Shown: piece after piece, positions 33,909-42,461 of the stretch
Layout of the letters: every line of letters starts with the position of its first letter
Position numbering within the stretch: position 1 is the stretch's first letter
Origin: JAICWP01 sp035252015
GTDB lineage: Bacteria > Acidobacteriota > Terriglobia > Terriglobales > Acidobacteriaceae
Direction of reading: 5' to 3'
DNA length: 64,000 nt
Assembly: GCA_035252015.1 (NCBI GenBank)
Contig: DATFDP010000033.1
Span: forward strand, 7,972 to 71,971
Translations under genes and position numbers: made by a program
The notes under the pieces: model-generated
The model's database searches: none
What the model was told of the DNA's origin: nothing
What the model saw: the letters and a program-made list of their open reading frames with translations, nothing else

Positions 33909-36203
33909 CTACTTGGCGACCACCTGGAAGCTGCCGGCCGCGCCTTCTGCGGCGGCGTTGGGCGCCACCCAGACGTCAAAGGCGCCTGGCGGCACCACCC
34001 ATTTCATGTTGGGATCGTATGCGCCCAGGTCGTGCGCATTCACCGTAAAGGAGACGGTTTTGCTCTCTCCCGGCTGCAGCATTACCCGTTTGAAGCCCTT
34101 CAGTTCGCGTACCCGGGGCGAACTGGGCGCCACGCGGGCGTGAATGTAGAGCTGCGCGACTTCGGTTCCCGCCCGCTGGCCCGTGTTTTGCACTGTAGCC
34201 TCCACCTTTAAAATCCCCGCTGCCGTGATCTGCGGCGAGAGCACGCGCAGGTTGCTGTAGCTGAACGTGGTGTAGCTGAGTCCGTATCCGAACGGAAACA
34301 GCGGCTGCATGCTTTCGTCCAGATACCCGGTGTGCCAGCGGTCCGGCGCAGTTGGCCGGCCCGTGCTCTTGTGGTTGTAGTAAACGGGAATCTGGCCGAC
34401 GCTGCGCGGCCAGCTTATGGGTAGGCGTCCGCTGGGGGCAGCATCGCCAAAGAGCACGTCCGCAATGGCGTTGCCCGCTGCGGTCCCCGGATACCACGCC
34501 TGAATAATCGCCGGCACGTGCTCCGCGGCCCAGCGGATGTCCAGCGGGCGCCCGCTTTCCAGCACCAGCACCACGGGTTTGCCGGTGGCCACCACCTCCT
34601 CCAGCAGTTGTTGTTGGTTGCCGGGAAGGTCGAGAAAGGCGCGGGAGCTGGCTTCACCACTCATGCCGGCTGGCTCTCCCAGGACCATAACCACCACATC
34701 CGCCTGCTGCGCCACCTGAACCGCATTCTCGATGGTCGCCGACCCGGTCTCCGTGCCGGTAACGGTGGCGCCAGTTGCGCCAGTGGGAGCGGGCGCCGCG
34801 CCGGTGGCTCCTGAAACCTCCTGCGCCCGCACCAGCGACAGCATGTCAATCCCGCGGGCGTGCAGCACTGGCTGCTGCCCCAATTTCGCTGTGACGCCTT
34901 CGAGAGGCGTGACCGCATCTTCGGCCCGGCCGCGTCCTATCCACGAGCCCAGCTGATTCGCCTTGTCGTCGGCCAGCGGCCCGATCACGGCGATCTTCTT
35001 TCCGCTCTTGGGCAGGGGCAACAGGCTATTTTCGTTTTTCAGCAGCACCAGCGATTCTTCCGCCATGTGGCGCGCCACCTGCCGGTTTTCGGGAGTGAAA
35101 ATGTCGCGGCGCGCGCGCTCCACATCCGTAAAAATGGGGCGATCGAACAGCCCGGCGCGAAACTTGATGCGCAGGACGCGCCGCACCGCCTCGTCCAGCG
35201 TGCTCATGGGCAGTTTATGGGACTGCACCAGTTGTGCCAGGTGCTTGTCGTAGACGCCGTCGGCCATGTCCATCTCCACGCCGGCAGTCAGTGCTTCCAG
35301 TCCAGCCTGCTCATCATTTGCGGCAACCCCGTGGGGCACGAGTTCGTGGACCGAGTTGTAGTCGCTGACCACAAATCCGTCAAAGCGCCACTCCTGGCGC
35401 AGGATTTCGGTCAACGTGTGATGATTGGCCGAAGCCGGCACGTCGTTAAGGTCTTCAAACGCCGACATCAGCGTGCCCACGCTCGCCACCACGGCCGCGT
35501 GGAAAGGCGGCAGGTAGATTTCGCGCAGCGTGTCCTCGGGGATATCGGAGCTGTTATAGTCGCGTCCGCCCTCGGCGGCGCCGTAGCCCACAAAGTGCTT
35601 GGCGCAGGCCACCAGGCTCTGCGGATCGTCCATGTTCGTACCCTGGAAGCCGCGCACGCGAGCGGCAGCGATTACCGAGCCCAGATAAGGATCCTCACCG
35701 GAACCTTCCACGATCCGTCCCCAGCGCGGGTCGCGCGCGATGTCAACCATGGGCGCGAAGGTCCACTTCACGCCCGCGGCGGTGGCTTCCTTGGCTGCCA
35801 CCCGCTCCGATTGCTCCACCAGTTGCGGATCGAAGCTGGCCGCGCTCCCCAAGGGCACCGGGAAGATGGTGCGGTAGCCGTGGATCACGTCGTAGCCCAG
35901 GAGCACCGGAATTTTCAGGCGCGACTGCAGTGCCGCGTTCTGCAGTTCAGTGGTTTTTTCCGCGCCGGTTACGTTGAGGAACGAGCCTACGCGGCCTTCC
36001 TTGGCCAGAGTGGCCGCGTCGGTGGTGATGCCATCATACTGCACCAGTTGGCCGATTTTTTCCTGCAGTGTCATTTGCCGCAGCAGGGCGTCAATGCGGC
36101 GCTCGATTTGCTGGTTGGTGGATGGCTGTGGCGCAGCCAGCGCGGCAGAAGCAGCCAGCAGCATAACGGTTAATGCGGTGTGGCGGAAAGAAGAACGAAT
36201 CAC
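33909..36203 (-). CDS. GH3 family beta-glucosidase, exported
   Basis: 764 residues from the GTG at 36203, picked for GGGAGG six bases upstream and because it puts a signal peptide (ending ALAAP) at the N-terminus. The GH3 barrel carries FAPMVDIARDPRWGRIVEGS and the nucleophile Asp in FVVSDYNSV. The second sandwich domain follows (VLLKNENSLLPLP, GEPAGMSGEASSRAFLDLPG), and a fibronectin-III-like domain ends the protein (ELKGFKRVMLQPGESKTVSF). It hydrolyses terminal beta-D-glucosides in the periplasm or outside; aglycone specificity is not readable. Confidence 0.95.
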   Translation of the reverse strand: MIRSSFRHTALTVMLLAASAALAAPQPSTNQQIERRIDALLRQMTLQEKIGQLVQYDGITTDAATLAKEGRVGSFLNVTGAEKTTELQNAALQSRLKIPVLLGYDVIHGYRTIFPVPLGSAASFDPQLVEQSERVAAKEATAAGVKWTFAPMVDIARDPRWGRIVEGSGEDPYLGSVIAAARVRGFQGTNMDDPQSLVACAKHFVGYGAAEGGRDYNSSDIPEDTLREIYLPPFHAAVVASVGTLMSAFEDLNDVPASANHHTLTEILRQEWRFDGFVVSDYNSVHELVPHGVAANDEQAGLEALTAGVEMDMADGVYDKHLAQLVQSHKLPMSTLDEAVRRVLRIKFRAGLFDRPIFTDVERARRDIFTPENRQVARHMAEESLVLLKNENSLLPLPKSGKKIAVIGPLADDKANQLGSWIGRGRAEDAVTPLEGVTAKLGQQPVLHARGIDMLSLVRAQEVSGATGAAPAPTGATGATVTGTETGSATIENAVQVAQQADVVVMVLGEPAGMSGEASSRAFLDLPGNQQQLLEEVVATGKPVVLVLESGRPLDIRWAAEHVPAIIQAWYPGTAAGNAIADVLFGDAAPSGRLPISWPRSVGQIPVYYNHKSTGRPTAPDRWHTGYLDESMQPLFPFGYGLSYTTFSYSNLRVLSPQITAAGILKVEATVQNTGQRAGTEVAQLYIHARVAPSSPRVRELKGFKRVMLQPGESKTVSFTVNAHDLGAYDPNMKWVVPPGAFDVWVAPNAAAEGAAGSFQVVAK

Positions 36204-36365
36204 GGCGGCCTCCCGGGAATATTTTTGTCGGGATGCGACCTTCGAGGATATCAGAAAGCATTGGATCGATATTGTGACCCAGAACACACGGCTTTGGCAG
36301 GCAGAAATACTTTCAACGCAGAGGCCGCAAAAAAAAACCGAGTCGCGGTTGAAAAATCTCTGGAG

Positions 36366-36427
36366 CGCAGGCAATGGCAGTCTGCAGCGGAGGCACTGGC
36401 AGTTCTGCAGCGCAGGCACTGACAGCC
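36366..36427. repeat. Three imperfect 22-23-bp tandem repeats
   Basis: Units CGCAGGCAATGGCAGTCTGC, CGGAGGCACTGGCAGTTCTGC and CGCAGGCACTGACAGCC begin at 36366, 36388 and 36411. They lie between the GH3 gene and tRNA-Lys, outside coding sequence. Confidence 0.7.
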
Positions 36428-36588
36428 TCGTGCGCAAACTAGACAGGGTGGGGTTTCAGAGTTTCGTTTCTCTGCGTTAAGCTTTTTCTGTGTCGGGACG
36501 CCTTCACCGAACTGTACCGGCGCTGTTATACTCAGATTGGGGCTGGAGGATTCTCGCCAGCCCCTCCTTGTTGCACGCAAACCTGGCC

Positions 36589-36664
<76 letters not shown>

Positions 36665-37265
36665 TATTCCACAAATTGGTGGCTGTTCCGCTTTCACAAT
36701 CTCGTGCTCCAGTTGCGCCGCCTGGGTTGACATTTACAAACCTTTACAACTCTTTACCCTCGGTAGCGCCAGCACATGCTTGAATAGCTTCTGCAATTTC
36801 GCGGTCTCGGGAAGGTCGCGAAACATGCTGTTCGCGAGCGGACTGGCCCAACCGGAACATTCCCGGGTTGCCGCCAACCGGGCCGCTCGCGACGTAACCA
36901 AGCCGCGCCGTTAAGACCCAGGCGCTACGTTGCTTTTTCTCTTCGCCGCCATTCCTTCCGCATCAGAATGAGTTTACAAATCTTTGCAAGTCGCGCTGCT
37001 GTCGCTAACTACGTGCTTGAATCCCAACTGCGGTTCGCAGCTGCGACGATTGTGGACGGCTCTCGGAGTTGCTTCGTATCTCACTAGTTTTAAGGACAGG
37101 GCCAAGGATGAACGTCTGTGCCCTTTTGTTACTCTTCGGTTATCCCCATACTCGTTGCGGGCTGAGAGGAGCTGAGGTTGGCCGCAGCCTCTGGGGAAAC
37201 TACAACGCGGTCAGCTCCGCGTCTCAGCCCTTTATTCTCCTCGTCAGCATGTTAGAGTCAGTCGC
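36665..37265. other. About 600 bp without a convincing gene
   Basis: Several TTTACAA words recur (36731, 36971). A short frame at 36984-37175 contains CLNPNCGSQLRRL, reminiscent of the zinc-ribbon start of the gene at 27221, and may be a decayed copy. Nothing else is supported. Confidence 0.45.
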
Positions 37266-38213
37266 ATGATGTTAATCGACTGGCTGCTCGATTCGGATCC
37301 CGCCATCCGCTGGCAGGTGTTGCGCGACCTCGTCCATGCGCCGGCTGAGATTGTCGCGGCCGAGCGCGCACGGGTTTCAACCGAGGGTTGGGGTTCGAGG
37401 CTGCTCTCACTACAGGGGGAAGACGGCCAGTGGGCGGGAGGCGCCTGCTTCCCAGCGCAGAGCTTCAACTGGCGCGCCGAGAAGGGCCAGCCCTGGACCT
37501 CCACACTGCCCACGCTCCAGCTGCTCTGTAATTTTGGGATTGATCCGTCTTCCGGGCGCGTGCGCCGGGCGATGGCCCAGGTCAGGGAGCATTGTCGTTG
37601 GGAGCACGCGGGGCAGCCGTTCTTCAACGGCGAGGTCGAACCGTGTATCAATGGCAGGACCGTCACATTGGGCACCTATTTCCATCAAGATGTGGACGAG
37701 ATAGTCGCGCGCCTGGTTGCTGAGCAGCTCGAGGACGGTGGCTGGAACTGCGAGGCGGAGAACGGTTCCGTCCGCTCGTCCTTTGACACCACAATCAATG
37801 TGCTGGAAGGGCTGTTGGCGCATGAGCGCGCGACGGGTGGCACTGCCCAATCCATCGCCGCTCGGCGGCGCGGTGAGGAGTACCTCCTGGAACGAAAGCT
37901 GTTTCGCCGGAAAAGCACTGGCGAAGTCGTCAACCCAGCTTGGCTGCAATTCTCGTTTCCAGTTCGCTGGCAATACGACGTGCTGCGTGCCCTCGATTAC
38001 TTCCGCTCCGCCGGAGATGTGCCGGATTCGCGCATGGATGAAGCCTTCAATTTGCTCCGCTCCAAGCAGCAGTCCGATGGCACCTGGCTGCTGGAGAATA
38101 CGCATCCCGGCAAGGTCCACTTTGCGCTTGAGGACGGCGACGGCCGCCCCAGTCGCTGGAATACGCTGCGCGCCCTGCGTGTCCTCACCTGGTACGAGCA
38201 GTCAGCTGCCTGA
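37266..38213 (+). CDS. Terpene-cyclase/prenyltransferase-fold (QW-repeat) protein
   Basis: 315 residues. Three QW-like repeats are visible: LQGEDGQWAGG (about 49), QLEDGGWNCE (about 154) and KQQSDGTWLLEN (about 273), typical of the alpha/alpha-barrel of squalene cyclases and prenyltransferases. The squalene-hopene cyclase catalytic DXDD motif is absent, and the length is about half that of a true cyclase, so enzymatic cyclase activity is unlikely. Alternative start at the adjacent Met codon. Role unknown. Confidence 0.65.
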   Translation: MMLIDWLLDSDPAIRWQVLRDLVHAPAEIVAAERARVSTEGWGSRLLSLQGEDGQWAGGACFPAQSFNWRAEKGQPWTSTLPTLQLLCNFGIDPSSGRVRRAMAQVREHCRWEHAGQPFFNGEVEPCINGRTVTLGTYFHQDVDEIVARLVAEQLEDGGWNCEAENGSVRSSFDTTINVLEGLLAHERATGGTAQSIAARRRGEEYLLERKLFRRKSTGEVVNPAWLQFSFPVRWQYDVLRALDYFRSAGDVPDSRMDEAFNLLRSKQQSDGTWLLENTHPGKVHFALEDGDGRPSRWNTLRALRVLTWYEQSAA

Positions 38214-38246
38214 CCAGGCGGAGACTTTCGGGAACACGGGGACCTG

Positions 38247-38621
38247 TCAGCTGAATCGCTGGGCGACTTCTTTGTCCACTTGAGCCAGTTCTCGAACGAG
38301 CGAACGCAGGCAACGGTAGTAAACACGCGCGGCGTCTTGGTTGAGTATATCGCTGCGCTCGGGCTTCAAATACTTCTGCAACTCGCGCGCGGTATAGAGA
38401 GCTATCGGGAGCACGGTGGCTTCGGGGACCATTCCTGCACTGGTCAGTTTGACGCTGAGTTCCTGCAGGGCTTCGACAATGATTTTGGCGGAAGTTTCCG
38501 GCCAGCCGGCCAGGATTCCTGACCCTGTGCCGCGGAAAAAGTCACCAATCTTCTCTATCGCGTAGGTGACATTGTGCGCCTTAAAAACAGCGCCCCCGGT
38601 GGCTGTGATGGTCTGCGACAC
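38247..38621 (-). CDS. Hypothetical helical protein
   Basis: 124 residues, mostly alpha-helical, opening MSQTITATGGAVFKAHNVTY and ending ELAQVDKEVAQRFS. No membrane segment, signal peptide or recognised motif. It is tail to tail with the QW-repeat gene. Confidence 0.55.
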   Translation of the reverse strand: MSQTITATGGAVFKAHNVTYAIEKIGDFFRGTGSGILAGWPETSAKIIVEALQELSVKLTSAGMVPEATVLPIALYTARELQKYLKPERSDILNQDAARVYYRCLRSLVRELAQVDKEVAQRFS

Positions 38622-38774
38622 GCATGCATATTATCTCGCCTTCGATATGAATTCACTTCCATGTCTTCAGTCACTCGTCGCCAGGTACCAGAGTAATGGC
38701 TTGCTGAAGTAGCCCACTACTATCCCTTTTGAGGCGCCTGAAGTAGCTCATTTTGAGGGAGTTCGAGCGCAATC

Positions 38775-40106
38775 CTACGGCTGCGCGCCCAGGTTTCTAG
38801 CCAGGCGGTTGGCGGATTCTTCCTCCGCCTTGGCCCGAGAAGGCTTGCCGATGAGAGCATAGACTTTCGCCATTCCGCGATGCGGTGCCGGCTCGGCGGG
38901 GCGCAATTTTGCAGCTTTGGTGTAGTAATGCAGGGAATCGCTGTAGCGCTGGCCGTCTTGGTTCTTTCTGCCAAGCGCAATTGCAGCCTCATAAAGCAGG
39001 TCAACCGCCCCGGAATCGCTGGAATTGAGTTCGTGCGCATGTTGCAGCGCTCGGTAGGCGGGAAGCTCCTCGCCCAACTTCAAAAGCACCGCGCCGTACA
39101 GCACGTTTAGCTGAAACAGATCGGGCCAGCGCTGGAGCGCGGTGGCCAAAGGCGCACGCGCATCCTCGAAGCGGTTGAGCTGAAAGTAGACCATGGCGAG
39201 ATTGAACTGCATTTGCGGCGACTGCGGCTGCAGCTCCGCCGCTCGCCGTAGCGGCTTCAGCGCCGCCTCAAAATCTCCATGCTTACCGTAGAGCGTGCCC
39301 AGTTCCGTGAGCCGTTCGGCATCGTTTTCGTCGTAGAGTTGATCACAAACGGCGCGCGCCTGCTCGCGCGGTCCCTGCTGCAGTTTCTGCGCGCATTCAC
39401 TCTGGATGCGCACTTCGTCGGCGTCGCGTTGCCGTAATTGTGCCGCTTGGGCAAAGGCTTTTCGCGAGTCCTCTTGTAGGCCTTCCTGCCGGTACACAAA
39501 GCCCAACTGGTAGGGAACCCGTGAATCGTGCGGGGTGTCCACCTCGGCTTTCTTCAGCCATTCTTCCGCGAGTGCCAGGTTGCCATGCTTGAAATAAGCG
39601 AAGCCGAGGTAATAGGCGGTGTCGGGGAACGGCGGCTTGGCGGCAGCTTTGCCGAAGTGGCCGATGGCCTGCTCGAAATTGTGCTCCTCCAGGTCCACCC
39701 TGCCCAGGTAATACATGACGTTGGGATGGTCGCCCGCCACTTTGCGCACCTGTTCCAGTTCCCGCCGAGCCTCGGCATTGTTGTGCATTTCAAAAAGCGC
39801 AACCGCAAGCGGGAATCGCGCCCGCAGCACCAGGGTGGGATCTAGCGCCAGCGCCGCCCGAAACTCATCTACAGCTATTGTGTAGCGGTCATCCTTCAAG
39901 GCTTCATAGCCCTTGGCAACGTGAGCGTCCGCAGGACCAGGAGTGGCGGATTGCGCTCCGCTGGGCGGCCCGGCCGCTGTTTGATCGCAGACCGCGGGCG
40001 AGGGAACCAGCAGGTTCAGCGCCAGAGCTAATAAGGCGAGACATATTCGCCCAGGTCGGCAACGCATTGCGCGACTCAGAGCCAAATTGTCAAAGATTAC
40101 GGGCAT
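38775..40106 (-). CDS. Exported TPR protein
   Basis: 443 residues from the ATG at 40106, two bases after the upstream gene's stop. The signal peptide spans about 14-42 (ICLALLALALNLLVPSPAVC). About ten TPR-like helical pairs run from residue 62 to the end, for example KGYEALKDDRYTIAVDEFRA and HGNLALAEEWLKKAEVDTPH. A periplasmic protein-interaction scaffold; partner unknown. Probably co-transcribed with the ferritin-like gene. Confidence 0.8.
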   Translation of the reverse strand: MPVIFDNLALSRAMRCRPGRICLALLALALNLLVPSPAVCDQTAAGPPSGAQSATPGPADAHVAKGYEALKDDRYTIAVDEFRAALALDPTLVLRARFPLAVALFEMHNNAEARRELEQVRKVAGDHPNVMYYLGRVDLEEHNFEQAIGHFGKAAAKPPFPDTAYYLGFAYFKHGNLALAEEWLKKAEVDTPHDSRVPYQLGFVYRQEGLQEDSRKAFAQAAQLRQRDADEVRIQSECAQKLQQGPREQARAVCDQLYDENDAERLTELGTLYGKHGDFEAALKPLRRAAELQPQSPQMQFNLAMVYFQLNRFEDARAPLATALQRWPDLFQLNVLYGAVLLKLGEELPAYRALQHAHELNSSDSGAVDLLYEAAIALGRKNQDGQRYSDSLHYYTKAAKLRPAEPAPHRGMAKVYALIGKPSRAKAEEESANRLARNLGAQP

Positions 40107-40108
40107 GA

Positions 40109-41455
40109 CTACCGCGTGCTCCCCGAAAGCTGCGTCGGGCGCTGCATTGCCGCTGCCTTTGCCAGAAGCGCGCCGGCCTTCTCCTTTATGGCGGCGACCT
40201 CTTCGGTGGTGGCGGTGCTCACGTACTGGTTGACAAGCTGCCCGCACCGCTCGCGAATTCGCTCGTAGGCTGCGGGATCCTCCCCGCGTGCTGCCAGCAA
40301 TTCTTTCAGCCAATGCCTGCCGTAGCCGGCATGGATGGTTTCGTCCGCCCAGTCGAAATCCATGTCGTGCTCGCTCAGTGTGTCGCCATAGGTGTGGAAC
40401 AGTTGCGCGCGAGCCGGCTTGTGGCGAATGTTTTTGGTTTCGAAAAAGTAGAGCATGCCCAGCAGGTAAATCGGATCTTCTGCGGAAGCGCTCTCATAAA
40501 TATAGGTTCCCAGCGGAATCTCCTGCGGCTCGAGGCCCCAGGCCAGCAGGCGCTCGTAACCCATGCGGCAGTGGCGCGACTCATCATAGGTCCAGCGCGC
40601 GCTGTCGTGTATCCACTCCCAGGGCAGGACGCCGGCAAAGGCGCTCAGGATCACGCTCCCGGCCTCAATAGCCCACACTTCATTCAGGTGGCTGATCGCG
40701 GAGCGCACCTGCAGTTGCAATCCTTCTCCATAGGGATAGGAAGGGGCCACTACATCCGGCCAGTAGAAACGGCAGGGCCAGAAGCGCTCATCGCGCGCCG
40801 GGCGCCGGGGAATGGCCCACTTGATTGCACCCGGGAGCGGTGCGATGGCGGCCGCGGCGGGGGCTGGCGCAACTCCCACTCCGCCCACTTCTGCCAGACG
40901 GGCCGCAACCGATTCCGTCCAAGCCCGCGCGCCCGCGCGCAACCCCGGAACGCGCGCTAGCTCCGTATCCGCCCACTGCTCGAAAGCGGTGATCTGTTCC
41001 AGCTTCTCTTGTGCGGCCAAGCGCAAAAAACGATGGGTTGGCCCATCGGCAATGGAATCCGAATTCTCCAGATACGCCGCGTACGCCTCGCGCAGCGCCG
41101 GAAGCAGAACCTTCCCCACGCTGAGGAGAAAGGCGGCCAGAGATGACGAGTCTTTCACCGCCCCAAAAAGCTCGATCAAGGCGCGGTCGCCGCCTTCTTC
41201 TTCCAGCATGCGGCTGGGAAAACGCAACTCGAATACACGATTGCGCAGGGCGTGAGCCGTTTCCGAGTTTTGCCACAGGAATCGTGCCAGCCCGGTTTTA
41301 ATTTCCAGGGAACCGATTCGCGGAATCCAGGTCGCGTGGCTGAGCAGGAGCGAGCGCTCGCAGAAAAAGAAGCGCTTCAGAAGCTGAGCGGTGTCCAGCC
41401 GCATCCAGCGCGCCCGGGCCTGCGGGCTGACCAAGAATGTGGGAGTGTCAGCCAT
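40109..41455 (-). CDS. Ferritin-like (DUF455-type) protein
   Basis: 448 residues. The C-terminal half has the ferritin-like metal pattern: AIEAGSVILSAFAGVLPWEW, DESRHCRMGYERLLAWG, YFFETKNIR and DWADETIHAGYGRHWL. Glu and His residues in these four helices could bind a di-iron centre. The N-terminal half is also helical (FFFCERSLLLSHATWIPRIG). DUF455 members are of unknown function, some suspected RNA- or iron-linked oxygenases. It lies 14 bp after the PfkB kinase stop, so the three minus-strand genes probably form an operon. Confidence 0.65.
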   Translation of the reverse strand: MADTPTFLVSPQARARWMRLDTAQLLKRFFFCERSLLLSHATWIPRIGSLEIKTGLARFLWQNSETAHALRNRVFELRFPSRMLEEEGGDRALIELFGAVKDSSSLAAFLLSVGKVLLPALREAYAAYLENSDSIADGPTHRFLRLAAQEKLEQITAFEQWADTELARVPGLRAGARAWTESVAARLAEVGGVGVAPAPAAAAIAPLPGAIKWAIPRRPARDERFWPCRFYWPDVVAPSYPYGEGLQLQVRSAISHLNEVWAIEAGSVILSAFAGVLPWEWIHDSARWTYDESRHCRMGYERLLAWGLEPQEIPLGTYIYESASAEDPIYLLGMLYFFETKNIRHKPARAQLFHTYGDTLSEHDMDFDWADETIHAGYGRHWLKELLAARGEDPAAYERIRERCGQLVNQYVSTATTEEVAAIKEKAGALLAKAAAMQRPTQLSGSTR

Positions 41456-41469
41456 GGCTGCTCCTCAAA

Positions 41470-42450
41470 TCATCCCGCAGCTGCCGAACTGGTCGCAAGC
41501 CAGGCTGGCGGGGCGAGGCCGCGGTCACGGTAGGACTCCACAACTTCATTGCAGTCGGGCAGGGAAGGGATCACGCCCTCCCTGGTTACCGCCAGCCCGC
41601 CGGTCACAATGGCGAGTTCCACCGCCCGTTCCAGAGTCGTTCCCCATGCCAGGGCGGTAGCCAGGCCGGCGTTGAAAGCATCGCCTGCGCCGGTCGTGTC
41701 CACCGCACCCACAGGCAGTGCAGGGAAATGCTCACTGCCGGATTCGGTCACCAGAAGCGCCCCATTTTCGCCCAGAGTCATGACCACGTTCTTTACGCCG
41801 GCGTGCATCAGTTCACGGCCCAACTGCTCGGGCAAGACCTTATCATCCGGGCTGCGGCCTGTAAGCACCTTGGCCTCGACTTCATTTGGCGTCATTACAT
41901 CTACGAGTTGCAGGACGCGGCCGGGCAGCGGCCGCACCGGCGCCGGATTGAGTATAGTGATTGCATGACACGACCTCCCCTGTTTCAGAGCGGCCTCAGC
42001 GGCGTCCACCGGAATTTCCAACTGTGTGAGCACCACCGCCGGCGAATTGAAGGCCGCCTCGCAGTTCGCAACATCGGAGCCGCTCAATCTCTCGTTGGCA
42101 CCCGGATCAAGCACGATGCAATTGCGTCCGCTTGCCTCCTCCACCAGGATAAAACCCACGCCCGTGGCGGCATCGGTAGTTTGCATGACGTGAGAGGTAT
42201 CAATGCCCTCCTCGCGGTAGAGTCGCAAGGCCATCTGACCCAGATTGTCGTTCCCAATCTTGGCGACAAAGCTGACCCGGGCGCCCAGCCGCGCGCAGCC
42301 TACCGCCTGATTGGAGCCTTTGCCGCCGTAGTCCATGCGGTAGCCCGTGCCCAGCAGAGTTTCGCCGCTGCTGGGCAGACGCTCAACTTTCATGGTCAGG
42401 CCAGTTGCGTAGCTGCCGACCACTGTTATACTCGGCTGGCTCAAGGGCAC
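41470..42450 (-). CDS. Ribokinase-like PfkB sugar kinase
   Basis: 326 residues from the GTG at 42450; a longer GTG start at 42495 would overlap the divergent gene. The PfkB signature 1 region is GGKGSNQAVGCARLGARVSF and signature 2 is DTTGAGDAFNAGLATAL with the catalytic Asp. Sugar-binding NPAPVRPLP and TPNE segments match ribokinase. It phosphorylates ribose or a related pentose, deoxyribose included in some family members. Its start is only 11 bp from that of the divergent CRTAC1 gene. Confidence 0.9.
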   Translation of the reverse strand: MPLSQPSITVVGSYATGLTMKVERLPSSGETLLGTGYRMDYGGKGSNQAVGCARLGARVSFVAKIGNDNLGQMALRLYREEGIDTSHVMQTTDAATGVGFILVEEASGRNCIVLDPGANERLSGSDVANCEAAFNSPAVVLTQLEIPVDAAEAALKQGRSCHAITILNPAPVRPLPGRVLQLVDVMTPNEVEAKVLTGRSPDDKVLPEQLGRELMHAGVKNVVMTLGENGALLVTESGSEHFPALPVGAVDTTGAGDAFNAGLATALAWGTTLERAVELAIVTGGLAVTREGVIPSLPDCNEVVESYRDRGLAPPAWLATSSAAAG

Positions 42451-42461
42451 AATTTTCTTAG

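Noticed and set aside
34860..36173. 437-codon plus-strand frame opposite the GH3 gene
   Set aside because: Antisense to a well-conserved GH3 enzyme; translation is His/Arg/Gln-rich without recognisable features.
36984..37175. Short frame with CLNPNCGSQLRRL
   Set aside because: Resembles the zinc-ribbon start at 27221 but lacks the second Cys pair and a ribosome-binding site; kept only as a possible relic in the gap description.
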